Shown: positions 7,639-17,163, counted from the stretch's first letter. The stretch: 64,000 bases of DNA from Gemmatimonadota bacterium (GCA_016713435.1 JADJPD010000003.1:248001-312000); one strand, 5' to 3'. Notes: a model not told the origin generated them from the sequence alone. A program made the numbers and translations.

Positions 7639-8484
7639 ATGCGTCTCCTGCTCGTGACCGCGCTCCTCGCCCTGCCGGGCCCCGTGCTGGCCCAGGACAT
7701 GGGCGCCATGCCCATGGGGGCCCAGGGCGGGATGGCGGCGGCCCGCCCCCCCGCCGACTCGCTCCGGACGGCCGCCCAGGTCACCGCCTACCTTGCCACG
7801 GTGCCGCCCGGGAGCATCCCGGATCTCCGCGGGCTGCATCTCGACTCGCTCGACTTCCGCGGCGTGGACTTCCGGAAGGCCGACCTGACCGGCGCCACCC
7901 TGGCGGGCGCCCGGTTCGACGGCGCCGACCTGTTCAGCTGCGACCTCACCGACGCCGTGGCCCCCGGGGCCAGCTTCCTCAAGGCCAACCTCGACGGCAT
8001 CACCCTCCGCCGGGCCCAGCTCCCGCGGGCCGTGCTCCGCGGGGCCAGCCTCTTTGCCACCATCCTCGAGGGGGTGGACCTGCGTGAGGCGGATCTCCGG
8101 GACACGCGTATCATAGGGTACCTCCGGAAGGCCAACCTGGCCGGAGCCCGGCTCGACGGCGCCAACATCGGCGCCGATCCCGGCAACCAGTCCATGGGCG
8201 TCATGCGGGCCCAGTTCACCAGTGCGGACCTGACGGGCGCGAGCCTCGCCGGCGCCAACCTCTACAAGGCGGACTTCTCCTACGCCGTGCTCCGGGGCGC
8301 CGACTTGAGCCACGCCGACCTCCGGAACAGCGACCTGGTGCAGGCCGACTTCACCGAGGCCACCCTCACCGGCGCCAGGCTGGCGCTGGCCGACGTGAGC
8401 GGCGCCGTCTTCACCCGCGCCGTGGGCATCACCACCATCCAGGGACTCGACCAGGCGCGTCGCCGCGCCGAGGCCATCTTCTAG
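7639..8484 (+). CDS. Secreted pentapeptide-repeat protein
   Basis: The product is 281 residues, starting at the ATG at 7639 just after a GGAGG ribosome-binding site. A signal peptide (to VLAQ) is followed by a Met/Gly-rich linker and then pentapeptide repeats of the A(D/N)LxG type from about residue 60 to the end, broken by one non-repeat loop with GADPGNQSMG. Such proteins fold as right-handed quadrilateral beta-helices. The molecular role is unknown. Sitting directly after the XoxF cytochrome and before a beta-propeller lipoprotein, it could be a periplasmic scaffold for the dehydrogenase system, but that is conjecture. Secretion argues against a gyrase-protecting (Qnr-like) role. Confidence 0.85.
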   Translation: MRLLLVTALLALPGPVLAQDMGAMPMGAQGGMAAARPPADSLRTAAQVTAYLATVPPGSIPDLRGLHLDSLDFRGVDFRKADLTGATLAGARFDGADLFSCDLTDAVAPGASFLKANLDGITLRRAQLPRAVLRGASLFATILEGVDLREADLRDTRIIGYLRKANLAGARLDGANIGADPGNQSMGVMRAQFTSADLTGASLAGANLYKADFSYAVLRGADLSHADLRNSDLVQADFTEATLTGARLALADVSGAVFTRAVGITTIQGLDQARRRAEAIF

Positions 8485-8504
8485 CCCTTCACCCCCCCAT
8501 CGCC

Positions 8505-9575
8505 ATGCGCACTCGCCTTGCCCCCGTCCTGCTCCTCGCCACCCTGGCCTGCGCGCCCAAGGCGGGGGAGAAGCCCGCCGAGGCCGTCACCGGCCCGGGC
8601 GGCGACCTCGTGTACGTCACCAACGAGGACAGCCGCGACCTGACCATCATCGACGCGTCCACCGACAGCGTCATCGCCACGATCTTCGTGGGCACCCGCC
8701 CGCGCGGCGTGAAGGTGAGCCCCGACGGCAAGACCGTCTACGTGGCGCTCTCCGGCAGTCCCAAGTGCCCGCCCTCCATGCCCGACGAGGAGTGCGAGAA
8801 GCTCCCGGTGGACAAGAGCCTCGACGGCATCGCCGTGGTGGACGTGGCCACCATGAAGACCATCAAGACCATCCCGGGCGGCAGCGACCCGGAGGCGTTC
8901 GACGTGAGTCCGGACGGCATGAAGCTCTTCATCTCCAACGAGGATGCGGACAGCGCCACCATCGTGGACGTGGCCAGCGGCACGCCCGTGGCCAACGTCA
9001 AGGTGGGCGACGAACCCGAAGGCGTCACCCTGGCGCCCGACGGCAAGACCGTCTGGGTCACGGGCGAGACCGACCACGACATCACGGGCGTCGACGTGGC
9101 GACGGGCCAGGTGGTCGGCAGCATCGACACCGAGGGCAAGCGGCCGCGCGGCATCGGCTTCCTCCCCGACGGGAGCCGGGCCTACGTCACCAACGAGATC
9201 AGCGGCACCGTCTCGGTCATCGACATGGGCACGCGGAAGGTGCTGAAGCAGGTGGCCTTCGGCGAGGAGGCGCGCCCCATGGGCATCGCGGTGCAACCCG
9301 ACGGCAAGCGCATCTTCATTTCCCTGGGCCGCGGCAAGGGGGTGGCCGTCCTCGACCCCGCCACCGACTCCGTCACCGCCACCGTCGAGGTGGGCACCCG
9401 CCCCTGGGGCATCGCCCTCTCCCGCGACGGCACGAAGCTCTACACCGCCAACGGGCCCGGCAACGACGTCTCGGTGGTCAGCACCGCCACCATGACGGTC
9501 ATCAAGCGCATTCCCGCGGGTTCCATCCCGTGGGGCGTTGCCGTGGGGCCGCGGCCGGGTGGGCTAGGCGCTTAG
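8505..9575 (+). CDS. YVTN-type beta-propeller lipoprotein
   Basis: The 356-residue product has a lipobox (LATLAC) and should be anchored to a membrane, facing the periplasm. It consists of seven-ish blades with the signature VYVTNEDSRDLTIID / SPDGKTVYVALSG / GTRPRGV typical of the YVTN (surface-layer-like) propellers that accompany PQQ-dependent alcohol oxidation (the TIGR03866 type). An insertion with cysteines (KCPPSMPDEECEKLP) falls between blades 2 and 3. It lies 20 bp after the pentapeptide gene, so it probably belongs to the xox transcript. The partner is unknown; a docking or redox-accessory role is inferred only from neighbours. Its stop codon touches a dispersed repeat. Confidence 0.85.
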   Translation: MRTRLAPVLLLATLACAPKAGEKPAEAVTGPGGDLVYVTNEDSRDLTIIDASTDSVIATIFVGTRPRGVKVSPDGKTVYVALSGSPKCPPSMPDEECEKLPVDKSLDGIAVVDVATMKTIKTIPGGSDPEAFDVSPDGMKLFISNEDADSATIVDVASGTPVANVKVGDEPEGVTLAPDGKTVWVTGETDHDITGVDVATGQVVGSIDTEGKRPRGIGFLPDGSRAYVTNEISGTVSVIDMGTRKVLKQVAFGEEARPMGIAVQPDGKRIFISLGRGKGVAVLDPATDSVTATVEVGTRPWGIALSRDGTKLYTANGPGNDVSVVSTATMTVIKRIPAGSIPWGVAVGPRPGGLGA

Positions 9576-9810
9576 GTTCACCGCGGAGGCGCGGAGGCGC
9601 AGAGCGCCGCAGAGGACCTGCGCTCGGAGGTGGGGGAGTTCCCCAAGGCGAGCGCGGAAGAGTTCTGGTGGTCTGGCAGCACGGGTGGGGAATGCTGCCG
9701 GACCCGGACAGACCCCCACAACAATCGAGCGGGGCTCGTCCTGAGACGAGCCCCGCTTTGTCCGTGCAGTTCCTCTGCGGCCCTCTGGGCCTCCGCGCCT
9801 CCGCGGTGAA
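9575..9810. repeat. Long inverted-arm intergenic repeat, family I, copy A
   Basis: The left arm (9575-9622) reads GGTTCACCGCGGAGGCGCGG and on through CGCAGAGGACCTGCG. The right arm (9764-9810) is close to its reverse complement, ending in CCTCCGCGGTGAA. The centre holds a strong 12-bp hairpin (GCGGGGCTCGTC/GACGAGCCCCGC, 9729-9756) followed by TTTG that can act as a terminator. The element fills the gap between the propeller gene and the convergent DoxX gene. Related copies occur at 16861, 35372 and 60105. Confidence 0.8.
9729..9756 (+). terminator. Bidirectional GC-rich terminator-like hairpin
   Basis: A perfect 12-bp stem with a CTGA loop is followed by TTTG on the plus strand, between converging genes. 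It probably ends the xox transcript. It lies inside repeat family I copy A but is not shared by the other copies. Confidence 0.55.
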
Positions 9811-9829
9811 AAGAGCGCCGAGCCGACCC

Positions 9830-10375
9830 CTACGAGAGCGGCCGCCAGGTGAACACCGACCCCGGCCACCGCCACGCGATCCAGCCGTCGAGCCCCCACG
9901 CCTTCCCCGCGCGCGCCAGGAAGAGGGTGATGGCCGTGCAGATGAGCAGGTAGTGGAAGCCCTGCGCCGACGGCGACATGTGCCAGGTGGCGAGCGCGTA
10001 CATGCAGCTCAGGTAGAGCGCGCCGAGCGCGCCGAGGCCCGCGAAGAGGCCGAAGACCAGCGAGATCCCCACCAGCGCCTCCCCCCACGCCGTGAGGCTG
10101 GCGAAGAGCGGGACGTTGGCCAGCACGTTGGCCTCGACGAACGCCTTGTACCAGGTGATCGGGTTCTCGGCCATCTGCTTCATCACGATGTTCGGCATCG
10201 TGTCGATCCAGCGCTGCTGCACCTGCAGGAACGGGATGAATCCCGCCAGCAGCGTGAACTCGAGCTTGGTCCAGAGCGCCTTGAAGAACCAGAACCCGTA
10301 CGCCATGCGCAGCGCGGCGAGCCAGCGGCTCGGGTGCGACATGTCGACGGGAGTGGGCGTGGCGGGTGTGGTCAT
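9830..10375 (-). CDS. DoxX family integral membrane protein
   Basis: The 181-residue product starts at the ATG at 10375; the longer open frame upstream is antisense noise from the neighbouring peptidase. A hydrophilic N-terminus is followed by about four membrane segments: MAYGFWFFKALWTK, the run LVGISLVFGLFAGLGALGA with YLSCMYALATW, and YLLICTAITLFLARAGKAWGLD. This layout matches DoxX/DoxD-like proteins, which are small quinone- or thiosulfate-linked membrane proteins of mostly unknown function. It lies 28 bp downstream of the prolyl oligopeptidase gene on the same strand and could be cotranscribed. No redox-active residues are diagnostic, so function is open. Confidence 0.8.
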   Translation of the reverse strand: MTTPATPTPVDMSHPSRWLAALRMAYGFWFFKALWTKLEFTLLAGFIPFLQVQQRWIDTMPNIVMKQMAENPITWYKAFVEANVLANVPLFASLTAWGEALVGISLVFGLFAGLGALGALYLSCMYALATWHMSPSAQGFHYLLICTAITLFLARAGKAWGLDGWIAWRWPGSVFTWRPLS

Positions 10376-10403
10376 CGCACCGGAGGAAGGGGTGGGCGAG
10401 AAG

Positions 10404-12456
10404 CTACCGCGCGGGCCCCGCGGGCGATAGAGCCAGCCCGGTGGCCACCGCCACGAACGTCCACGTGTCGGCCAGCTCCTCCCGGGCCTTGGACACCGGC
10501 TTGCCCGCGCCGTGCCCGGCGTCCACCTCGAGCCGGAGGAGCACCGGGTGCGGGGACGCCGTGGCCGCCTGCAGCCGCGCGGCCATCTTCCGCGCGTGCA
10601 GCGGATCCACCCGCGTGTCGCCCGCCGCGGTGGCCAGGAGCACGGCGGGATAGGCCACGCCGTCCCGCACGTGGTGATATGGGGAATACGCGCGGAGCCA
10701 GCGGAACGCCACCGCGTCGTCCGGGTCGCCATACTCCGGGATCCAGAGCCGCGCGATGCGGAACCGGTGATAGCGCAGCATGTCGAGCAGCGGCACCTGG
10801 ATCACCACCGCGCGGAACAGCTCCGGCCGCTGGGTGAGCACCGCGCCCATCAGCAGCCCGCCGTTGGAACCCCCGGCGAGCGCCAGGTGCGCGGGGCTCG
10901 TGTACCTCTCGCGGATGAGCCACTCCGCGGCGGCGATGCAGTCATCGAAGGTGTTCTGCTTCCGCGCGAGCATCCCCGCCTGGTGCCACGCCTCGCCGTA
11001 CTCCCCGCCGCCCCGGAGGTGCGGGATGGCCAGCACCCCGCCACGCTCGAGCCAGAAGAGCCACGCGCGCGAGAACTGCGGTGTCAGGCTGATGTTGAAG
11101 CCGCCGTAGCCGGTGAGGTAGGTGGGAGCCGTGCCGTCGCGCACCAGGTCCCGCCGGTGCACCAGGAACATGCTGACCGGCGTGTCGTCCCTGCTCCGGA
11201 CCATCACCTGGTCCACCTGGTATCGCTCCGGCGCCACCTGCGCCTCGACCCGCGCCCAGCAAGTGGCCTCGCCATCCGGCAGCTCCACGCCATACAGGCT
11301 CGGAGGCACCGTGTAGGACGCAAACCCATAGACCAGCGCATCGGAGGTGGGGCTCCCCACCCCATCACGCTGCCGAGGGCCGGCAGCGGCAGCTCCCGCA
11401 CGGCCCCGCCCGCCCTCGGCACCACCCGGAGCCGGCTCGATGCCCGCTCCACATAGGAGAGCGCCACGTGCCCGCGCGTGAGCCGGAAGCCGTCGAGCAC
11501 CGCGTCCGCGCGCGGCGGCACCAGCTCCTCCCAGGCCGCGAGCGCCGGCGCCGCGGCCGGGGCCCGGTAGAGCGCGTACTGCGGCGAGCGGTGGTTGCTC
11601 CGCACGTACAGGACGCCGTCCTCCACCTCCGCGTCGAAGGCGTGCGGCAGGCCCTGCACCACCGGCTCGAGCCCGCCGCGCCCGTGCCGGTCCTCGAGCC
11701 AGAGGTCCACCTGGTCGAAGGTGCGCGCCACGGTCACCAGCAGCCAGCGCCCGTCACCCGACAGCTTCACGCCGGGCCAGTGCTCCTTCTGCGCCGGCTG
11801 GAAGACGAGGCGATCCCCGGCGGCGTCGGCGCCGAGCGGGTGGAACCAGATGGCGCGGTGATACTGCCGCTCCGCGTCGGGCACGGTGCCGGGCCGGGGA
11901 TAGCGCGCGTAGTAGAACCCGCTCCCATCGGGGAGCCAGGCGAGCGCGGTGGCGCGGGTGCCGGGGATGACCTCGCCGAAACCGGCGCCGGTGGCGACGT
12001 CCAGGAGGTGGAGGGTGCTCTCCTCGGTGCCGCCCCGCGAGAGGCCGTAGGCGAGGAGGCGGCCGTCCGGGCTCGGGAAGAACCAGTCGAGGGCGGTGGT
12101 GCCCCGCGCGTCGAGCGCGTTGGGGTCGAGCAGCACCCGGTCGGCGCCGCCGATCCCGTCGCGCACCAGCAGCACCGGCTGGTCCTGCGCCCCCTCCCGG
12201 CGCTGGTGGAAGAACCGCCCCCCCGCCATGGCCGGCGCGCCGAGCGCCCCGATGGCCAGGAGCTCGCCGAGCCGCGCGTGCACCACGGCGCGCCCCGGCT
12301 GCGCCGCCATCCACTCGGCGGTGTGCGCGTTCTGCGCCTCGGTCCACGCCCGCACCTCGGCGCCGTCCCCCTCCTCGAGCCAGCGATAGGGATCGGCGAC
12401 GGGCTCGCCGTGGAGGACGTCGCTGACGGGGGCAACGCGGGTGGGAGGGGGACGCC

Positions 12457-12460
<4 letters not shown>
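10404..12460 (-). CDS. Prolyl oligopeptidase (S9A), one frameshift in this assembly
   Basis: Two open frames join to one 685-residue S9A peptidase. The N-terminal part (from a TTG at 12460 that overlaps the phosphofructokinase stop) carries HGEPVADPYRWLEEGDG, the family's start, and the beta-propeller. The C-terminal part carries the hydrolase domain with SDALVYGFASYTVPPSLY, GGFNISLTPQFS, the serine nucleophile in GGSNGG, then TRVDPLHARKM and the histidine in DAGHGAGKP. The reading frame changes at about 11350-11366: one missing G in ATGGGGTGGGG gives SVMGVGSPTSDALVYG and restores a frame of exactly 686 codons. This looks like a base-calling error; a true pseudogene cannot be excluded. No signal peptide is seen, so it is probably cytoplasmic. 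Confidence 0.85.
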
Positions 12461-13536
<1,076 letters not shown>

Positions 13537-13554
13537 CAGGGCCTGTCGTGGACT

Positions 13555-13582
13555 GTAGGGGCCGGACATATCCGGCCCCTAC
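13555..13582. repeat. Short TAGGGGCC-type inverted repeat
   Basis: A perfect 12-bp inverted repeat GTAGGGGCCGGA/TCCGGCCCCTAC has a CATA loop. It lies between the phosphofructokinase start and the selenoprotein gene. It belongs to a family of related short hairpins also seen at 15432, 24980, 28247, 30302, 33108 and 40470. Confidence 0.8.
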
Positions 13583-13614
13583 GGGAGGACGCCGGGGGGA
13601 CGGCGCGGAATCAG

Positions 13615-13845
13615 CTAGCCGGCGTGGCCGCGGAGGATCTCCACGATCTCGCCCGGGCGCGCGTGCCGCCCGAGGGCTTTCTTCGAGAAGACCAGCCGGT
13701 CGTCGACGGTCACCTCGAAGCGCCCGCCCGAGGACGGCTGCAGCTCCACCGTCACCCCGGGAAATGCCTGCCTGAGCTCAGCCGCCAGACCGGCGGCTCG
13801 GGGCTCGTAGTTTCAGACGACGCAGTATTCGATGATGGCGCGCAT
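13615..13845 (-). CDS. SelW/SelT/SelH (Rdx) family selenoprotein, UGA read as selenocysteine
   Basis: This 76-residue gene has ATG at 13845 and TAG at 13615, with one in-frame TGA at codon 11 (13813-13815). Reading TGA as selenocysteine gives MRAIIEYCVVUNYEPRAA, the exact start of Rdx-family proteins, whose thioredoxin-like redox motif is C-x-x-U (Cys8, Sec11). The remainder matches the family: ELRQAFPGVTVEL, SSGGRFEV and the tail GRHARPGEIVEILRG. A SECIS-like hairpin with a GGUCU loop follows the TGA. Standard gene callers miss such genes. It is a small cytoplasmic thiol/selenol redox protein of unclear substrate. A base error turning a Cys codon into TGA is the main alternative, but the hairpin argues against it. 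Confidence 0.88.
13774..13806 (-). promoter_or_regulatory. Bacterial SECIS-like hairpin for selenocysteine insertion
   Basis: Directly after the UGA on the minus strand, AGCCGCC (13798-13792) pairs perfectly with GGCGGCT (13786-13780) around a GGTCT loop (13791-13787). A lower stem GAGC/GCTC (13806-13803 with 13777-13774) extends it. The loop begins 22 nt after the UGA. E. coli fdhF has the same GGUCU loop starting 19 nt after its UGA, and SelB binds it there. A bulged U of the E. coli element is not obvious here. Confidence 0.75.
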
Positions 13846-13987
13846 GGGTCGGGATTAGGGTTGGCGGGAAGTTAATGACGTAGGGGAGAGGCCGGGATGG
13901 GCCCCCGGTAACGTCCCCGCCGCACCCGCCCGGCGGAGCCCCGTCCGGGGCCTTGCGGGGGGCCCCGGCGGGGGGCAGGTTGCACCC

Positions 13988-15384
13988 ATGCGTACCCCCC
14001 GCCCCCTCGTCCTGGCCTGCCTCACGCTCCTGGCCGCCACCCCGCTCCTCGCCCAGCGGCACTACCGCCTGGAACTCGGCGCCGGCGGCGCCTACAACCT
14101 GTTCGACAGCAAGACCGACTTGAAGGGCGCCGTGGGCGGCTTCGTAAGCTGGGCTACTGGGTGGCGGGGCCGCTCAGCCTCGAGGTCGAGGGGTCGTTCT
14201 CGAGCCCCACCACCGACACGCCGCTCGACGAGACCGTGAAGGTCTCCACCATCGGCGGCTGGGCCGTGGCCAACTTCCCCATCGGCGCCACCGGCAGCAC
14301 GCACCTCTTCCTCAAGGGCGGCTACGGCCACATCAGCTACGGCACCTGCCCCACCGTCTCCATCCCCGGCTCCGGCCCCTGCGGCGGCGCCGACGTGGTG
14401 CAGGGCGGTGCCGGCATGCGCATCGCGCTCACGCCCACGGTGCTGCTCCGCTACGAGGGCACCTTCAACCGCAGCACCACCACGCTCAAGTTCTCCAACA
14501 TCGCCCTCCAGGCCGGCGTCTCCCTGATGCTCGGCAGCCGCCGCATCGTGGACAGCGACCAGGACGGCGTCATCGACAGCAAGGACCGCTGCGCCGCCAC
14601 CAAGCTCGGCTCCCTGGTGGACCAGCGCGGCTGCCCCACCGACCGCGACAACGACGGCGTCCCGGACGGCCTGGACCGCTGCCCCAATTCCTACACCGGC
14701 GCCACCGTGGACGCGGCGGGCTGCACCAGCGACAGCGACGACGACGGCTACCTCGACGGCCTGGACCAGTGCCCCGACACACCCAAGGGCGCCCTGGTGG
14801 ACGGCCGGGGCTGCCCCTCGGACAGCGACGGCGACAAGGTGTTCGACGGCCTCGACCGGTGCCCCGATACCCCGGCCGGCGCCACCGTGGACCAGCTGGG
14901 CTGCCCCGGCGACCAGGACAACGACCGGGTCCTCGACGGCCTCGACCAGTGCCCCGATACCCCGGCCGGCGCCCAGGTGGACCCCCAGGGCTGCCCCACC
15001 GCCCCGCCGGCTGACACCGCCCGGGCCGCCCCGGCCGAGCGCGCCTTCGTGATCCCGGGTGCGGTCTGGCAGTTCCGGGGCGCCGACCTGGGGCCCGAGG
15101 CCCTGCCGGCCCTCGACTCCATCGTGGCCCTGCTCAAGGCCGACCCCACCCTGGTGGCCGAGGTGAACGGCTTCGCCCACGACCGGCTGGTGCCCGCCGA
15201 CAACACCCGGCTCTCCCAGCGCCGGGCCGAGGTGGTGCGGGCCTATTTCATCAGCCAGGGAATCCCGGTGAGCCGGGTCACCGCCGTCGGCCGGGGGTCG
15301 GAGCCGCTGCTGGTGGACGACACGACCGACGAGGCGCGGACCACCAACCGGCGCATCGAGATCCGCGTCACCAAATCGCCGTAA
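13988..15384 (+). CDS. OmpA-like outer membrane protein with thrombospondin type 3 repeats, one frameshift
   Basis: After correction of one missing base (near 14130-14150, giving GGFVKLGYWVAGPLSLEVEG) this is a 465-residue protein. A signal peptide ends LLAQ. An N-terminal beta-barrel-like domain (to about residue 185) is followed by five acidic calcium-binding type 3 repeats of the form DxDxDGxxDGLDxCP, then a C-terminal OmpA domain. In the latter, LSQRRAEVVRAYFISQGI, TAVGRGSEPLL and TTNRRIEIRV mark the peptidoglycan-binding fold. The usual opening GHTD is replaced by NGFAHD. It should link outer membrane and peptidoglycan. The frame break sits at a non-repetitive site, but the restored length is exactly 466 codons, so sequencing error is likely. 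Confidence 0.85.
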
Positions 15385-15431
15385 CGCGTGACGGACGTCG
15401 CCCGTGGAAGGGGCCGTGATGCGCGCAGTCC

Positions 15432-15459
15432 GTAGGGGCCGACAATAGTCGGCCCTTAC
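15432..15459. repeat. Short TAGGGGCC-type inverted repeat
   Basis: GTAGGGGCCGAC pairs with GTCGGCCCTTAC (one G-T pair) around AATA. It lies 48 bp after the OmpA-like gene stop and may serve as its transcript end. Same family as the hairpin at 13555. Confidence 0.75.
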
Positions 15460-15615
15460 GTACGTGGGGGGGGAGACGTCAGGCGGGGAAAGGGACGGGG
15501 CCTCGCGTTAGACGCTGTCCGGAATCAAGACGATCCCTGTGCACGGCTTTTGCCTTGGAGGGAGGACGTGGGGGGCCAACCCCCGTCGTCGTCCGGGTTT
15601 CCAGGGGATTTCGCC

Positions 15616-16845
15616 GTGCGTCACGCCATTGTTGCCGCGTTGAGCCTGACCGTCGCCGCACCCGCCGCTTCCCAGCAGGCGATGTGGGGCGACGAGCTCG
15701 CCCCCCTGCCCCAGCTGGAGCAGCTGATTTCCGCCAGCTCCATTCCGGTCCAGCTCTCCTGGCCCGCCCCCCCGCTCCGCCCCGCCCCGGACAGCGTCCG
15801 GGCCCTGTACGTCAACGCCTGGGCGTTCGGCGGGAAGCGGTTCTGGGACCTGGTCCGCCTGGCCGACTCCACCGAGATCAATAGCCTGGTCATCGACGTC
15901 AAGGACGACACCGGCTTCCTGACCTATCGCTCCCGGGTGCCCACGGCCATCGGCATCGGCGCCAACGGCCAGCTCCGGGCGCCCGACGCGGCCCAGCGGC
16001 TGGCGGTGCTCCACGCCCATGGCATCCATCCCATTGCCCGGATCGTGGTGGCCAAGGACCCGCTGCTGGCCCGCATGAAGCCGACCTGGGCCATCAAGGA
16101 CGCCAACGGCGGCCTCTGGCACGACCGCCTCAACTTTGCCTGGGTGGACGCCTTCAACGACTCGGTCTGGGTGTACGCCGCCCAGCTCGCGGAGGAGGCG
16201 GTGCAGCTCGGCTTCAGCGAGGTGCAGTTCGACTACGTGCGCTTCCCCGACGAGCCCAGGTCCAAGATGGCCACCGCCCGCTTCCAGTCCCGCCGTCCCG
16301 GCGAGTCGGTGCGCGACGGCGTGGCCCGCAACCTCCAGCTCCTCCGCGAGCGGGTGAAGCCGCTCAAGGTGCCCTTCACCATCGACGTCTTCGGCATGAC
16401 CACCTACGCCTCGGGCGACATGGGCATCGGCCAGATCTGGGAAGACCTGGTGAGCGTGGCCGACGTGGTCCTGCCGATGGTGTACCCGAGCCACTACTAC
16501 GGCGGCATCTACGGCGCGCGGCATCCCAACAGCGAGCCCTACAAGGTGGTGAAGGCCGCGCTCGCCGACGGCCAGCGCCGCTCCACCGAGCTCGGCAACC
16601 CCACGGCCGAGATCCGGCCGTACCTGCAGGCCTTCACGCTGGGCCAGCCACGCTACACCCCGGAGCACGTCCGCGAGCAGATCCGCGCCGCCGGCGACCT
16701 GGGCATCGGCAGCTACGTCCTCTGGAATCCCCGCTCCGCCTACGACCCCCGCATCTTCACGACGCCCACCACCCAACTTGGGCGCAAGCCGAGCGGCGGG
16801 AGCGGGCATCACGTGACGCCGGAGCTCGAGGCGGTGCGGCGGTAG
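15616..16845 (+). CDS. Secreted putative glycoside hydrolase (DUF4015/GH13-like barrel)
   Basis: The 409-residue product starts at a GTG at 15616 with AGGGG nine bases upstream; the longer frame lacks a signal peptide, whereas VRHAIVAALSLTVAAPAASQ is a good one. The body is a TIM-barrel-like domain of the DUF4015 (PF13200) putative glycoside hydrolase type. Recognisable segments are ALYVNAWAFGGKRFWDLV, INSLVIDVKDDTGFLTY, IHPIARIVVAKD, FSEVQFDYVRFPDE (probable catalytic acid region), FTIDVFGMTTYAS and DVVLPMVYPSHYYGG. The family is associated with cell-wall or surface polysaccharide metabolism, but the substrate is not known. It stands alone between a short hairpin and a long repeat. Confidence 0.85.
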   Translation: MRHAIVAALSLTVAAPAASQQAMWGDELAPLPQLEQLISASSIPVQLSWPAPPLRPAPDSVRALYVNAWAFGGKRFWDLVRLADSTEINSLVIDVKDDTGFLTYRSRVPTAIGIGANGQLRAPDAAQRLAVLHAHGIHPIARIVVAKDPLLARMKPTWAIKDANGGLWHDRLNFAWVDAFNDSVWVYAAQLAEEAVQLGFSEVQFDYVRFPDEPRSKMATARFQSRRPGESVRDGVARNLQLLRERVKPLKVPFTIDVFGMTTYASGDMGIGQIWEDLVSVADVVLPMVYPSHYYGGIYGARHPNSEPYKVVKAALADGQRRSTELGNPTAEIRPYLQAFTLGQPRYTPEHVREQIRAAGDLGIGSYVLWNPRSAYDPRIFTTPTTQLGRKPSGGSGHHVTPELEAVRR

Positions 16846-16860
16846 GGTTGTTGAAGGGTT

Positions 16861-17131
16861 GGGCTTCGGCGCTTTGGTTCACCGCAGAGGCGCGGAGGCG
16901 CGGAGGGCCGCAGAGGAACTGCGCTGGATGGCGGGCTCACCGCGAGGTGAGCGCGCTGTGAGTTGCGGGTGGTGGGTCCGGGTTGGCGACTGGTGCCAAA
17001 CCCGATCTCGGACATCCACCTCGAAAACTGGCTGACCCCGGTGTTGGCACGGTGCCACCATCCTCGAGCGCCGCTCCTCTGCGAACCTCCGCGCCTCCGC
17101 GCCTCTGCGGTGAACCAGAGCGCCGAAGCCC
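16861..17131. repeat. Long inverted-arm intergenic repeat, family I, copy B
   Basis: This copy has the longest arms: about 60 bp from GGGCTTCGGCGCTTTGGTTC (16861) pair with 17075-17131, which ends in GGTGAACCAGAGCGCCGAAG. Inside is a 7-bp hairpin closed by a GCGA tetraloop (16935-16952), shared in form with copy C. It fills almost the whole 318-bp gap between the glycoside-hydrolase-like gene and the next gene. I see no promoter or coding signal in it. Confidence 0.8.
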
Positions 17132-17163
17132 CACCCCACGCCCGTCTCGACTAGCTTCCATCC

